A stretch of DNA of 19,077 bases from CAXTEJ01 sp964243295. GTDB taxonomy: Bacteria > Actinomycetota > Actinomycetes > Actinomycetales > Angustibacteraceae. Position 1 is the first letter of the stretch. Each line of letters begins with the position of its first letter. Shown here one piece after another: positions 1 through 7,533 of this stretch. A model generated the notes under the pieces. The model searched no databases. It was given only the letters and a program-made list of their open reading frames with translations, and had not been told where the DNA came from. Location of the stretch: NCBI GenBank assembly GCA_964243295.1, contig CAXTEJ010000061.1:1-19077 (forward strand), in the 5' to 3' direction. A program made the position numbers and the translations under genes.

Positions 1-1814
1 GCCACGTCGGCGCGGGGGCCGCGCAGGTGCGGCGCGCGACCGCCGAGCGGCTGGTCGGCGCCCTCGACCGGCACGGTGACCAGGCGGCGCTGCTGCGCGC
101 CGAGGCAGCGCGGTCGCGGCGGCACCGGCCGCTGCGCGAGCTGGTGCGCGGCTGCCCCGACGTGCTGACCGTCGCCAAGCCGTGCTGGGCGATGAGCCCG
201 CTGGTCGTCTCCCAGGTGCTGCCGCCCGGCGAGCAGTTCGACGTCGTGGTCTTCGACGAGGCCTCGCAGGTGCGCCCGGCCGAGGCCGTCCCGGCGATCA
301 GCCGCGCCCGTCAGGTCGTGGTGGCCGGCGACGCTCGCCAGCTGCCGCCGACGGCCTTCTTCACCAGCGCCCTCGACGACAGCGAGGCCGCCGACGGGCA
401 GTTCACGTCGGGCTTCGAGTCGGTGCTCGACGTGCTGTCGGCCGCGCTGCCCGTCGCAGCCCTCCGCTGGCACTACCGCTCGCGCGACGAGCGGCTGATC
501 GCCTTCGCCAACGACCGCGTCTACGACCGCTCGCTGGTCACCTTCCCCGGCACCGTCGGCGACGACGTCGTGCAGCTGGTGCAGGTCGACGGCAGCGGGC
601 CGGTCCCCGAGGGCACCGACGGCACCGAGGCGGTCGAGAGCACCGACACCGAGGTCGCGGCCGTCGTCCGGCTGGTGCTCGAGCACGCGAAGGCGCGGCC
701 GCACGAGTCGCTCGGCGTCATCACGCTCGGCCTGCGCCACGCCGCGCGCATCGACGACGCCCTGCGCCGCGAGCTCGCCACCCGTCCCGACGTCGCCGGC
801 TACTTCGCCGACACCGCGCCCGAGCGGTTCTTCGTCAAGAACCTCGAGCGCGTGCAGGGCGACGAGCGCGACGCGGTGGTGCTGTCGATCGGCTTCGGTC
901 GCACGCCGCACGGGCGGGTGCTGCACCGCTTCGGGCCCCTCAACGCCTCCGGCGGCGAGCGACGGCTCAACGTCGCGATCACGCGGGCGCGCCGCCGCAT
1001 GACGGTGGTCAGCTCGTTCGGCGCCGACGACCTCGACCCCGCGCGCCTCACCAACCCGGGGGCGCGCCTGCTGCGCGACTTCCTGGCCTACGCGGCGGCC
1101 GGGGGCTCGGTGACCGCGGGGCCGACGTCCGAGAGCGTGCGCGAGCCGCTGCTCGACGACCTCGCCGGCCGGCTGCGCGCCGAGGGGCTCGTCGTCCACC
1201 AGCGTCACGGCTCCTCGGCCGCGGCGATCGACCTCGCCGTCGGTGAGGACGGCGGCGAGCTGCGCCTCGCCGTCGAGTCGGACGGCGCGTCGTACGCCGC
1301 CGTGCCCACCACCCGCGAGCGCGACCGGCTGCGGATCGACCAGCTCGAGCGGCTGGGCTGGAAGCACCTGCGGATCTGGTCGACCGACGTCTTCCGCGAC
1401 CCGGCCCGGGAGGTCGCGCGCGTGCGCGCCGCAGTGCGCGAGCAGCGCCCGACACCGGTCGCCGAGGCCCCGCAGGTCACCTGGGACACCCACGAGGGGG
1501 CGCCGGACGCCGTGGCCGGGGCGGTCAGCGGGGTGGACCTCGCCGCCCGGCCCGCCGACCCCGGTGGGCGACCGGCGGTCGCCCCGGGCCGACGCGGTGA
1601 CCGTCCGAAAGTGCCGATGGGCCAGCCCATCGACTCCTACGCCGCCGAGCAGCTCGACCAGGTGGTGGCGTGGATCTGCTCCGACACCCTGCTGCGCACC
1701 CGGGACGAGATCGCGGCCCTGGCGCGCCAGCAGCTCGGCTTCACCCGGCGGGGGAGCCGCATCGACGCCGCGCTCGCCGCGGCCATCGACCGCACCGTGG
1801 GAGGCACCTCGTGA
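1..1814 (+). CDS. SF1 DNA helicase with C-terminal Vsr-like nuclease domain (5' truncated)
   Basis: Partial gene; the frame is open to the left edge of the window. Residue numbers count from the GTG at 27. Superfamily 1 helicase motifs appear in order: a Walker B-type VVFDEASQ (73-81), GDARQLPPT (101-109), LRWHYRS (146-152), RVQGDERDAVVLS (275-287) and LNVAITRARRR (314-324). The ATP-binding Walker A motif is missing, so it lies upstream of the window. Residues about 375-470 resemble the Vsr/DUF559-like nuclease domain (MTES_1575 type): IDLAV, then LAVESDG, then LGWKHLRIWSTDVFRDP. The C-terminal part (about 533-590) looks like the DUF3320-type helical tail. Large proteins of this build are predicted DNA or RNA helicase-nucleases, and relatives occur in defence islands, but many are simply uncharacterised chromosomal genes. 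The stop codon overlaps the next start. Family call is strong; cellular role is unknown. Confidence 0.9.
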   Translation, partial: HVGAGAAQVRRATAERLVGALDRHGDQAALLRAEAARSRRHRPLRELVRGCPDVLTVAKPCWAMSPLVVSQVLPPGEQFDVVVFDEASQVRPAEAVPAISRARQVVVAGDARQLPPTAFFTSALDDSEAADGQFTSGFESVLDVLSAALPVAALRWHYRSRDERLIAFANDRVYDRSLVTFPGTVGDDVVQLVQVDGSGPVPEGTDGTEAVESTDTEVAAVVRLVLEHAKARPHESLGVITLGLRHAARIDDALRRELATRPDVAGYFADTAPERFFVKNLERVQGDERDAVVLSIGFGRTPHGRVLHRFGPLNASGGERRLNVAITRARRRMTVVSSFGADDLDPARLTNPGARLLRDFLAYAAAGGSVTAGPTSESVREPLLDDLAGRLRAEGLVVHQRHGSSAAAIDLAVGEDGGELRLAVESDGASYAAVPTTRERDRLRIDQLERLGWKHLRIWSTDVFRDPAREVARVRAAVREQRPTPVAEAPQVTWDTHEGAPDAVAGAVSGVDLAARPADPGGRPAVAPGRRGDRPKVPMGQPIDSYAAEQLDQVVAWICSDTLLRTRDEIAALARQQLGFTRRGSRIDAALAAAIDRTVGGTS

Positions 1815-2047
1815 CGTCGCCGCAGCCCGACGAGCTCGACGAGCCCGATGACGGGGCGTCGCCGCCGGAGCCGGACGAACCGCGGGTCGACGAGGACGGC
1901 GGGGCCGTCGTCCCGGATGGTGTCGGCGACCGCGGTGACGCTGACCGCAGTGCCGACGACACCGACACCGGGTGGGGCGAGACCCCGCGTCCGGACGGCG
2001 ACCACGAGTCCTGGTTGCGCGAGCAGCGGCCGCCGCACTGGGCTTGA
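1811..2047 (+). CDS. Small acidic hypothetical protein coupled to the helicase
   Basis: A 78-residue protein begins at a GTG that overlaps the helicase stop codon (GTGA), with GGGAGG about six bases upstream inside the helicase gene. This is a classic translational-coupling arrangement. About 24 of 78 residues are Asp or Glu, there is no lysine, and prolines are frequent, so most of the chain is probably disordered. The C-terminal end, SWLREQRPPHW, is the only segment that looks like a defined motif; similar Arg-Pro-Pro-His-Trp endings are, as I recall, common in small actinobacterial proteins next to such helicases. No catalytic motif is visible. It might bind the helicase or mimic DNA by charge, but that is inference. 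The gene call rests on overlap, ribosome-binding site and composition. Confidence 0.75.
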   Translation: MTSPQPDELDEPDDGASPPEPDEPRVDEDGGAVVPDGVGDRGDADRSADDTDTGWGETPRPDGDHESWLREQRPPHWA

Positions 2048-2061
2048 GCTGCTGTTGAGAT

Positions 2062-2097
2062 GTTGCGGCGCAACGGTTTCGGCTCCGGTCGAGAAAC
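2062..2097. terminator. Weak hairpins between convergent genes
   Basis: The gap between the two convergent genes holds a tight GTTGCG/CGCAAC repeat (2062-2074) and a 5-bp stem GTTTC/GAAAC (2076-2097) with a 12-base loop. Neither has a T-tract. They may end transcription from both sides, but the stems are short. Confidence 0.3.
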
Positions 2098-2126
2098 AGC
2101 ATGGGCGGCGCCGCAGGGCGCGAGGC

Positions 2127-3149
2127 TCAGGACGCGCGGCCGCCCCGCCGCAGCAGGATGCGGGTGACGCCTGGGCGGGAGGCCGCCGTGGTGAAGGAGC
2201 TGTCGGTCGCCAGCACGCTCACGGTCTGGCGCGTGGCGCGCACGAGCAGGCCGACCGGCACGTCGAGGTCCTGCAGCTGGTCGGCCAGGATCGTGCGCGT
2301 CCCGGCGGCCGAGATCCGCACGACGAGGTTCTGGAACGGCTGCGCGACGTAGAGGTCGCCGCCGAGCGCACGGACGCCGTCCGGCTGCGGGACCCGGGCG
2401 AGGACGACGGGGACGCCGGCGCTGCCGTCGGGTCGGACGGGCACGCTGACGAGGGTGCTCCGCTCGGTGTTCGCGACGACGACCTCGCGCGGGGAGCGGT
2501 AGGTGATGCCGTTCGCCCCGATGGGCAGGGTCGCGCCCGCGGAGATCGTGAGCAGGTCGCTGCGCAGCCAGGTGGTCACCCGTCCGTCGGACAGTCGGAC
2601 GCGGAACACGCGCCCGCCGGTCGAGTCGGTGACGAGGGCGGCCCGGCCGTCCTTGGTGACGGTGACGTCGTTGGGGAAGGCGCTGGTGGGCAGGGCGGCG
2701 AGGCGGTGGAAGGCGCCGTCCGGCCGGATGTACCACAGGCCGTTGTACCGAGGGTCGGTGTTCGCCAGCGCGCCGAGGATGCCGCCGTCCGGTGCAGTCG
2801 CCAGGCCGACGAGCCCGCCGAGCCCCGTGGCCTTCCCGGGCAGGGACGCGACGACGGTCGTGCGGCCGTGGGCGTCGATGCGGACGAGCTGCTGCACCGG
2901 CTTGAGCGCCACGTAGACGCGGCCGTCGCGGCCCGCGGTGACTCCCTCGGGCGACCCGCCCCGGGACTCGTCGAAGGAGGCCAGGCGCGTCGCCGTCTCC
3001 TGCTGTCGCTGCGGCTGGGCGGCGTCGGCGGGCGGCGCAGGCAGCGCCGCGGCCAGTGCCAGGGCGACTGCCACTGCGGGCAGGAAGCGCGCGGCCCTCC
3101 TCCTCGGGTTCTCGGCCGAGGCGGTCGGGCGTGCGGTGGTGTGGGTCAT
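2127..3149 (-). CDS. Secreted ScyD/ScyE-family beta-propeller protein
   Basis: A 340-residue protein starts at ATG 3149 with an AAAGAGGA ribosome-binding site ten bases upstream on the minus strand. The N-terminus is a Sec-type signal peptide: arginines at about 16-20, a hydrophobic stretch (about 22-36), then an ADA cleavage site near residue 43. The mature part has repeated blades of the SMP-30/NHL type, with recurring patterns such as GVTAGRDGRVYVA, GLATAPDGGILGA, DVTVTKDGRAALVTD and GVRALGGDLYVAQP. The overall pattern matches the ScyD/ScyE family of extracellular propeller proteins, named after scytonemin-cluster proteins of cyanobacteria but widespread in actinobacteria, where the role is unknown. 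It is probably exported or cell-wall associated. No enzymatic residues can be assigned. It lies 69 bases downstream of the MFS gene with a possible terminator between, so it is likely a separate transcript. Confidence 0.88.
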   Translation of the reverse strand: MTHTTARPTASAENPRRRAARFLPAVAVALALAAALPAPPADAAQPQRQQETATRLASFDESRGGSPEGVTAGRDGRVYVALKPVQQLVRIDAHGRTTVVASLPGKATGLGGLVGLATAPDGGILGALANTDPRYNGLWYIRPDGAFHRLAALPTSAFPNDVTVTKDGRAALVTDSTGGRVFRVRLSDGRVTTWLRSDLLTISAGATLPIGANGITYRSPREVVVANTERSTLVSVPVRPDGSAGVPVVLARVPQPDGVRALGGDLYVAQPFQNLVVRISAAGTRTILADQLQDLDVPVGLLVRATRQTVSVLATDSSFTTAASRPGVTRILLRRGGRAS

Positions 3150-3192
3150 GGCTGGTCCTCTTTCACGTCGGATCCGGTGTGGTGGTGGTGTG

Positions 3193-3214
3193 GGTGGCTG
3201 TCCGAGCAGCCGCC
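3193..3214 (-). terminator. GC-rich hairpin after the MFS gene
   Basis: An eight-base-pair stem with one G-T pair and a six-base loop (core GGCTG tccgag CAGCC) begins four bases past the MFS stop codon at 3219. There is no T-tract, as is usual for actinobacterial hairpin terminators. It also lies in the leader of the ScyD-like gene. Confidence 0.45.
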
Positions 3215-3218
3215 GTGG

Positions 3219-4451
3219 TCACAGCAGCGCGGGCGCATCCTGCGTGCGCTGCGGTGCCGGCTCGATCTCGTGGCGGCGGTCGCGCCGGTGCAGGACGGTC
3301 CACAGGACCAGGGCTGCTGCGGCGAGGCCGGCGCCGATCGCGGCCGGCGCGGCGGGGCCGGCACCAGCCGCGATGACGGTGCCGCCCGCCCAGGGCCCGA
3401 ACGCGTTCCCGAGGTTGAAGGCTGAGGTCGCCGTGGCACTGGCCAGGGTGGGGGCGTTGCCGGCAAGCGCGAGGACGCGTGCGGTGAGCGGAGCGACGAC
3501 GGCGAAGGCGCTGAGGCCCAGGGCCGCCAGCAGCACGACGGCCGCGCCCGGCACCTGCGCGAGCAGCGCCAGTCCCGCGAGGACCGTCGCGGTGCCGGCG
3601 AGGCCCACCGTGACGGTGGCCCGGGGGTGGGCGTCCCCGAGCCGGCCCCCGGTGACCGAACCGATGAGCGCGCCGACGCCGAACACGGCGAGGACGAGGG
3701 GGACGGCGGCGTCCGGGAGCCCCGCCAGGTCGGTGAGCAGGGGTGAGACGTAGCTGAACGCGCCAAAGACGCCGGCCTGCGCGAGGGCCGCCGTCAGCAG
3801 GACGGCCCACAGGCGGGGGTCGCGGAAGGCGACGAGCTCCGGACCCAGCCGCGGGGCCGGGTGCTCGGCGGCCTGCGCCGGGACCGAGACGACGACCCCG
3901 ACGACGGCGGCCGACGACAGGATCGCCAGCGCCCAGAACGGCGCCCGCCACCCGAGTGCCTGCCCGAGGACGGCGCCGAGCGGGACCCCTGCGACGTTGG
4001 CGACGGTCAGGCCGCCGACGAGGACGCCGAGGGCTCGTGCGCGGGCCGCCTCGCCGGCCGCGGCGGTGACGGCGACTGCGGCCACCGCCCAGAAGGCGCC
4101 CGTGGCGACGGCCGTGACGACCCTGGCAGTGAGCAGGACCGCGAAGGAGGTGGTCAGGGCGGCGAGGACATGGCCGGCGGCGAAGACGACGAGCGCGGAC
4201 ACGAGCGTGGTGCGGCGGGGGAGCCGCAGCGTCAGGGCGGCCATGGCCGGTGCGCCGATGACCATGCCGACGGCGAAGCCCGAGATGAGCAGTCCCGTTC
4301 GGGGGACCGACACGCCCAGGTCGGCGGACATCTCGGGCAGCAGGCCCGCGATCATGAACTCCGTGGTGCCGAGCAGGAAGATCCCGGCTGCGAGGACGTA
4401 GACGAGCTTCGGCAGCCCGGTACTGGACCGATCGTTCTGGAACGCGGGCAT
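3219..4451 (-). CDS. MFS drug-efflux transporter (DHA1, Cmx/CmlR-like)
   Basis: A 410-residue membrane protein with about 12 hydrophobic segments. The first helix ends in GTTEFMIAGLLPEMSADLG, typical of the chloramphenicol/arabinose-efflux branch of the 12-helix DHA1 family. The loop after helix 2 carries RLPRRTTL, a variant of MFS motif A. The family exports small hydrophobic molecules by proton antiport across the cytoplasmic membrane; the substrate here is unknown. ATG 4451 is the only reasonable start and has GAGAGG upstream. The gene follows a TetR gene on the same strand after 54 bases, so the two are probably cotranscribed and TetR-controlled. A near copy of the TetR operator lies just inside its coding start (4424-4439). 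Chloramphenicol itself as substrate is only one possibility. Confidence 0.92.
   Translation of the reverse strand: MPAFQNDRSSTGLPKLVYVLAAGIFLLGTTEFMIAGLLPEMSADLGVSVPRTGLLISGFAVGMVIGAPAMAALTLRLPRRTTLVSALVVFAAGHVLAALTTSFAVLLTARVVTAVATGAFWAVAAVAVTAAAGEAARARALGVLVGGLTVANVAGVPLGAVLGQALGWRAPFWALAILSSAAVVGVVVSVPAQAAEHPAPRLGPELVAFRDPRLWAVLLTAALAQAGVFGAFSYVSPLLTDLAGLPDAAVPLVLAVFGVGALIGSVTGGRLGDAHPRATVTVGLAGTATVLAGLALLAQVPGAAVVLLAALGLSAFAVVAPLTARVLALAGNAPTLASATATSAFNLGNAFGPWAGGTVIAAGAGPAAPAAIGAGLAAAALVLWTVLHRRDRRHEIEPAPQRTQDAPALL
4424..4439. promoter_or_regulatory. Second operator-like site inside the MFS start
   Basis: The sequence tggaccgatcgttctg matches 13 of 16 bases of the perfect operator at 5110-5125 (tagaccgatcggtcta) and keeps the central gaccgatcg core. 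It lies within codons 5-10 of the transporter gene. It could be a secondary site for the adjacent TetR protein or a chance match; the coding constraint here is weak because this segment precedes the first membrane helix. Confidence 0.4.
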
Positions 4452-4505
4452 GGTCGGGCCTCTCGTGGTCGGTGAGCGTGCGGGGGTGGGGCCTCGACCC
4501 CGGGT

Positions 4506-5090
4506 TCAGACCAGGGCGGCCATGGCGACGTCAACCGCGCCCGCCAGCCGCGGGCCTTCGCGGTCACCGGCTCGGGACAGCACCCGCATCCCGTTCAGCA
4601 GGACGGTGAGGAAGCGGGCCAGGGCCCGCGGGTCCGCCGAGGAGGCGATCTCGCCCAGGGAGCGGGCCCGGTAGAGGGCGGTCACGAGCTGTTCCTCGAG
4701 CTGGTCCCGCCGCTGCTCGAGCCGACGGGTGACCTCCGTGTCGTCCGGCGAGATCTCGACCGTGGCGTTGACCATGAGGCAGCCGCGCGGTTGATCCGGC
4801 GGCGCGGCCGTCGCGTACCGCTCCAGCAGAGCGCGCAGGCCGGCGAGCGGCGACTCGGGCTCCGTCAGCACCTGCTCGTCGGACGGTGCGCGCCCACCGG
4901 CGAGGTAGCGGTCGAGCGCCAGGACGTACAGCTCGTGCTTGCTGCCGAAGGTCGCGTACAGGCTGGCCTTGCCGATGCCGAGGTGCTGCACGAGGTCGGA
5001 CACGGACGTCGCCTCGTAGCCCTTGCGCCAGAAGAGCTCCATGGCGGCGGTCAGCGCCACGTCGGTGTCGAACTGCTTGCTGCGGGGCAT
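4506..5090 (-). CDS. TetR-family transcriptional repressor of the efflux gene
   Basis: A 194-residue protein with the TetR N-terminal DNA-binding domain. The helix-turn-helix lies at about residues 28-50, including TSVSDLVQHLGIGKASLYATF, and is followed by the usual KHELY segment. The C-terminal ligand-binding domain contains RGCLMVN, a motif common in the AcrR/YxaF-like TetR branch. ATG 5090 has no good ribosome-binding site, but it is preceded at six bases by TACCCT, so the transcript is probably leaderless. The perfect palindrome at 5110-5125 overlaps the predicted -35, which suggests autorepression. The gene is immediately upstream of the MFS gene, so it most likely represses the pair until a substrate of the pump binds. 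The inducer is unknown. Confidence 0.92.
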   Translation of the reverse strand: MPRSKQFDTDVALTAAMELFWRKGYEATSVSDLVQHLGIGKASLYATFGSKHELYVLALDRYLAGGRAPSDEQVLTEPESPLAGLRALLERYATAAPPDQPRGCLMVNATVEISPDDTEVTRRLEQRRDQLEEQLVTALYRARSLGEIASSADPRALARFLTVLLNGMRVLSRAGDREGPRLAGAVDVAMAALV

Positions 5091-5096
5091 GAGACG

Positions 5097-5125
5097 AGGG
5101 TAGCCGTATTAGACCGATCGGTCTA
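5097..5125 (-). promoter_or_regulatory. Leaderless promoter of the TetR-MFS unit
   Basis: Reading the minus strand: -35 TAGACC (5120-5125), a 17-base spacer, -10 TACCCT (5097-5102), then six bases to the ATG at 5090. The spacing is ideal for an actinobacterial leaderless gene and the operator covers the -35. Hexamers were assigned by eye. Confidence 0.6.
5110..5125. promoter_or_regulatory. Perfect 16-bp palindromic TetR operator
   Basis: The sequence tagaccgatcggtcta is its own reverse complement. Its length, symmetry and place 20 bases upstream of a TetR start codon are typical of TetR-family operators. The GACCGATCGGTC core is a known type of TetR-family target (TAGACC/GGTCTA half-sites). 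It overlaps the predicted -35 and spacer, so binding would block RNA polymerase. Confidence 0.85.
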
Positions 5126-5180
5126 GTACGCGGCCCGGACGGCACCGCGCCTGACCGGTGTCCTGCTCGTGCGGACCTCG

Positions 5181-5996
5181 TCAGCCCTGGGCCCGCTGCG
5201 ACGTCTGCTCCCAGTCCTGCCACGTCTTGAGCCTGCGCTGGTAGATGCCGGCGACGAGGGCGGGCGCCTGGGCGCCGAACAGGACCCGCAGCGGCGGCGC
5301 GTCGGCGTCCACGATCTCGAGCAGCGCTGCGGCGGCGGCCTTCGGGTCGCCGGGCGGCTGGACGCCGCGGCGTCCGGCAGCCGCTTCGCGCACGGGCTCG
5401 TACTCGGGCATCGTCTGGGAGCGCCGTGAGGACGCGCCCGCCCAGTCGGTGCTGTAGCCGCCCGGCTCGACGAGCGTGACCGTGATCCCCATCGGTGCGA
5501 CCTCGGCGGCGAGGGACTCGGTGAGGCCCTCGAGGGCCCACTTCGACGCGTGGTAGGCCCCGAGGTTCGCGAAGGCGCCGACGCCGCCGATGCTCGACAC
5601 CTGGATGATGTGGCCGCTGCCCTGCGAGCGCAGGAGCGGCAGCGCCGCCTGGGTGACCCAGACGGCGCCGAACAGGTTGGTCTCCAGCTGGTCGCGGAGG
5701 TCGGTCTCGGACAGCTCCTCGACCACGCCGAAGTGGCCGTAACCGGCGTTGTTCACCACGACGTCCAGCCGCCCGAAGCGTTCGTGGGCCTGGCCTATCG
5801 CTGCTGAGCACGCGGCCCTGTCGGTGACGTCCAGCGTGATCGGCACGAAGGCCTCCCCGAACCGCCCCACCAGGTCGTCGAGCGTCGTGTCGTCCCTCGC
5901 GGTCGCCGCGACCTGGTCGCCGCGCTCCAGCGCGGCGAGCGCGAACTCGCGGCCGAAGCCTCTCGAGGCCCCTGTGATGAACCAGACCTTGGACAT
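5181..5996 (-). CDS. Classical SDR oxidoreductase
   Basis: A 271-residue short-chain dehydrogenase/reductase. ATG 5996 is chosen over upstream codons because of an AAGAAGGAG ribosome-binding site at proper spacing and because the Rossmann fold begins at once (SKVWFITGASRGFG, residues 2-15). The cofactor motif TGASRGFG (8-15), VNNAG (81-85), the active-site serine (134/135 in VSSIGG) and YHASK (Tyr148, Lys152) are all present, so it should be an active NAD(P)-dependent enzyme. The C-terminal part resembles the group often labelled oxidoreductase/retinol dehydrogenase-like (COG0300/COG4221). It is the last gene of a three-SDR unit, 50 bases after the degenerate SDR. Substrate unknown. Confidence 0.93.
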   Translation of the reverse strand: MSKVWFITGASRGFGREFALAALERGDQVAATARDDTTLDDLVGRFGEAFVPITLDVTDRAACSAAIGQAHERFGRLDVVVNNAGYGHFGVVEELSETDLRDQLETNLFGAVWVTQAALPLLRSQGSGHIIQVSSIGGVGAFANLGAYHASKWALEGLTESLAAEVAPMGITVTLVEPGGYSTDWAGASSRRSQTMPEYEPVREAAAGRRGVQPPGDPKAAAAALLEIVDADAPPLRVLFGAQAPALVAGIYQRRLKTWQDWEQTSQRAQG

Positions 5997-6046
5997 GCGT
6001 TCTCCTTCTTGAGGCGGTGTCGTGGGGTGATGACGGTGCGGACCCG

Positions 6047-6727
6047 TCACCTGATGAGGCTCGTCGCCTGGTCTCGCATGACGTGCCGGCGCCAGAGGTG
6101 GTCGGCCACGGCAGCCGGCTCGTGCTGAGCGCCGGGTCCGACGGCTCCGGCGATGACCGTGTGGGCGACGTGGATGCCTTTCGGCGCCAGGGCGTCGTGC
6201 AGCATGCGGTAGTAGACGGTGGCGGCGGTCGTCGCCACACCGCTCGCAGCCCGGTCGTGACTGGGCGTCAGCGCCCCGCTGCCAGTGGTGAACAGCATGG
6301 TCCCGGAACCGCGTCGGCGCATGGCCGGCAGGACCTCGCGGACCGCGGCGGCCGCGCCCCCGACGACGAGCTCCAGGGAGGCGACGAGGTCCTGCGAGGT
6401 CGTCTCGAGCACCGGCCGGATGAGGCTGACGTCGGGCAGCGGGCAGAAGCACAGGACATCCGCCGGCCCCTGCCGTCCCGCCAGGTCGCGCAGCGCCTCG
6501 CCGAGGCCCTCGGCGTCGCGCGCGTCCGCCGTCGCGAACGCGACGGACACCCCTTCGCTCTCCAGCTCGAGCGCCGCTGCTGCGAGGCGCGTCCCGTTCC
6601 TGGCAACCAGGCCCACACCGAAGCCCTCCCGGCCGAAGCGGCGCGCGAGGGCGGCCCCGACGCCCGGCCCGGCCCCGACCACGACCACCACCGGGATCGC
6701 GTCCGACGTCCCCGCGGCCGCTACCAC
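6047..6727 (-). CDS. Degenerate SDR-family protein lacking the catalytic YxxxK
   Basis: A 226-residue Rossmann-fold protein. The cofactor loop is GAGPGVG (18-24), an SDR variant, followed by LVARN as in NADP-preferring members. The usual NNAG is replaced by CFCPLPD (93-99), and where Tyr-x-x-x-Lys is expected the sequence reads VATTA (about 164-168). The helix that follows (YRMLHDALAPKGIHV) aligns well with SDRs, so the fold is kept while catalysis is probably lost or changed. The GTG start at 6727 overlaps the upstream SDR stop codon by seven bases, implying coupled translation and perhaps a physical partnership. Related GAGPGxG proteins are common in actinobacteria and annotated simply as SDR. 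It could bind NAD(P) as a regulatory or structural subunit; that is inference. Confidence 0.82.
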   Translation of the reverse strand: MVAAAGTSDAIPVVVVVGAGPGVGAALARRFGREGFGVGLVARNGTRLAAAALELESEGVSVAFATADARDAEGLGEALRDLAGRQGPADVLCFCPLPDVSLIRPVLETTSQDLVASLELVVGGAAAAVREVLPAMRRRGSGTMLFTTGSGALTPSHDRAASGVATTAATVYYRMLHDALAPKGIHVAHTVIAGAVGPGAQHEPAAVADHLWRRHVMRDQATSLIR

Positions 6728-7518
6728 CGCTGTGCGGTCGGACGGATGACGACCTCGTTCACGTCGACGTCAGCAGGCTGGGACAGGGCGTAGGAGATCG
6801 CCCGCGCGATGGCGTCAGGGGGGATGGTCGTGGCGCGGTACGAGCGCATGGCCTGCTGTGCCGCGGGATCGGTGATGTGCTCGGCGAGCTCGCTCTCCAC
6901 CACGCCCGGCGAGATCGTCGTCACGCGAAAGCGCGGGTCGAGCTCGAGCCGCAGGCCCTCCGTGACGGCCCAGGCGGCGAACTTGGTGGCCGAGTAGACC
7001 GCCGACGTCGACGACACCTGATGGGCGCCGACGGAGGCGACGGTGACGAAGTGTCCGCTGCCCTGCCGCTGGAAGTGGGGCAGCGAGGCGGCGACGCCGT
7101 TCAGCAGACCCGTGACGTTGACGTCGATCATGCGAGCCCACTCCTGCGTGAGCAGGGCATCGAGCCGGGACAGCAGCATGACGCCGGCGTTGTTCACGAG
7201 GACGTCCAACCGGCCGTTCTCGTGCACCACCGCGTCGACGGCCCCGGCGACTGCTGCGCGGTCGGTGACGTCGAGCGAGCACGACTGCGCGCTCCCGCCC
7301 CCACCGCGGATGCGGGCGACCAGGGAGACCAGCCGGTCCTGCCGGCGTGCTCCCAGGACCACGTGGTGGCCCTCCGCGGCCAGGCGCAGCGCTGTCGCCG
7401 CGCCGATGCCGCTGCTGGCGCCGGTCACCAGGACCACCTTGCGTGCCCCGGCGCCGCCGGATGCGTCGTGGTGGTGCCCAGCTCCGGCCCCTGGGTCGCT
7501 TCTCGCGGTTTCGCTCAT
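6721..7518 (-). CDS. Classical SDR oxidoreductase divergent from the MmyB-like regulator
   Basis: A 265-residue SDR from ATG 7518. It carries TGASSGIG (32-39), VNNAG (108-112), Ser162 and YSATK (Tyr175, Lys179), so it should be catalytically competent. The first 25 residues form a Gly/His/Ala-rich extension before the Rossmann fold. A GTG 16 codons upstream (7566) is possible but less likely; neither start has a strong ribosome-binding site. It is the first gene of a three-gene minus-strand unit and is divergent from the XRE/MmyB-like regulator across 146 bases. Such regulator-SDR bidirectional pairs are a known arrangement in actinobacteria, so the regulator probably controls it. Substrate unknown; the family (COG4221) contains reductases of small carbonyl compounds. 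Confidence 0.92.
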   Translation of the reverse strand: MSETARSDPGAGAGHHHDASGGAGARKVVLVTGASSGIGAATALRLAAEGHHVVLGARRQDRLVSLVARIRGGGGSAQSCSLDVTDRAAVAGAVDAVVHENGRLDVLVNNAGVMLLSRLDALLTQEWARMIDVNVTGLLNGVAASLPHFQRQGSGHFVTVASVGAHQVSSTSAVYSATKFAAWAVTEGLRLELDPRFRVTTISPGVVESELAEHITDPAAQQAMRSYRATTIPPDAIARAISYALSQPADVDVNEVVIRPTAQRW

Positions 7519-7533
7519 GCGAGGAGCCTGGCC

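Noticed and set aside
27..29. GTG as the true start of the helicase gene
   Set aside because: The frame stays open upstream to the window edge and the Walker A part of the helicase is missing, so the gene must begin outside the window.
1741..3425. Long overlapping open frames opposite or across the ScyD-like gene (1741-2736 minus and 1848-3425 plus)
   Set aside because: They are Arg/Pro/Gly-rich translations of the wrong frame in GC-rich DNA and show no domain, while the overlapping frames have clear families and ribosome-binding sites.
4564..6240. 558-codon open frame on the minus strand
   Set aside because: It runs across both the TetR and SDR genes in another frame and has low-complexity composition with no recognisable motif.
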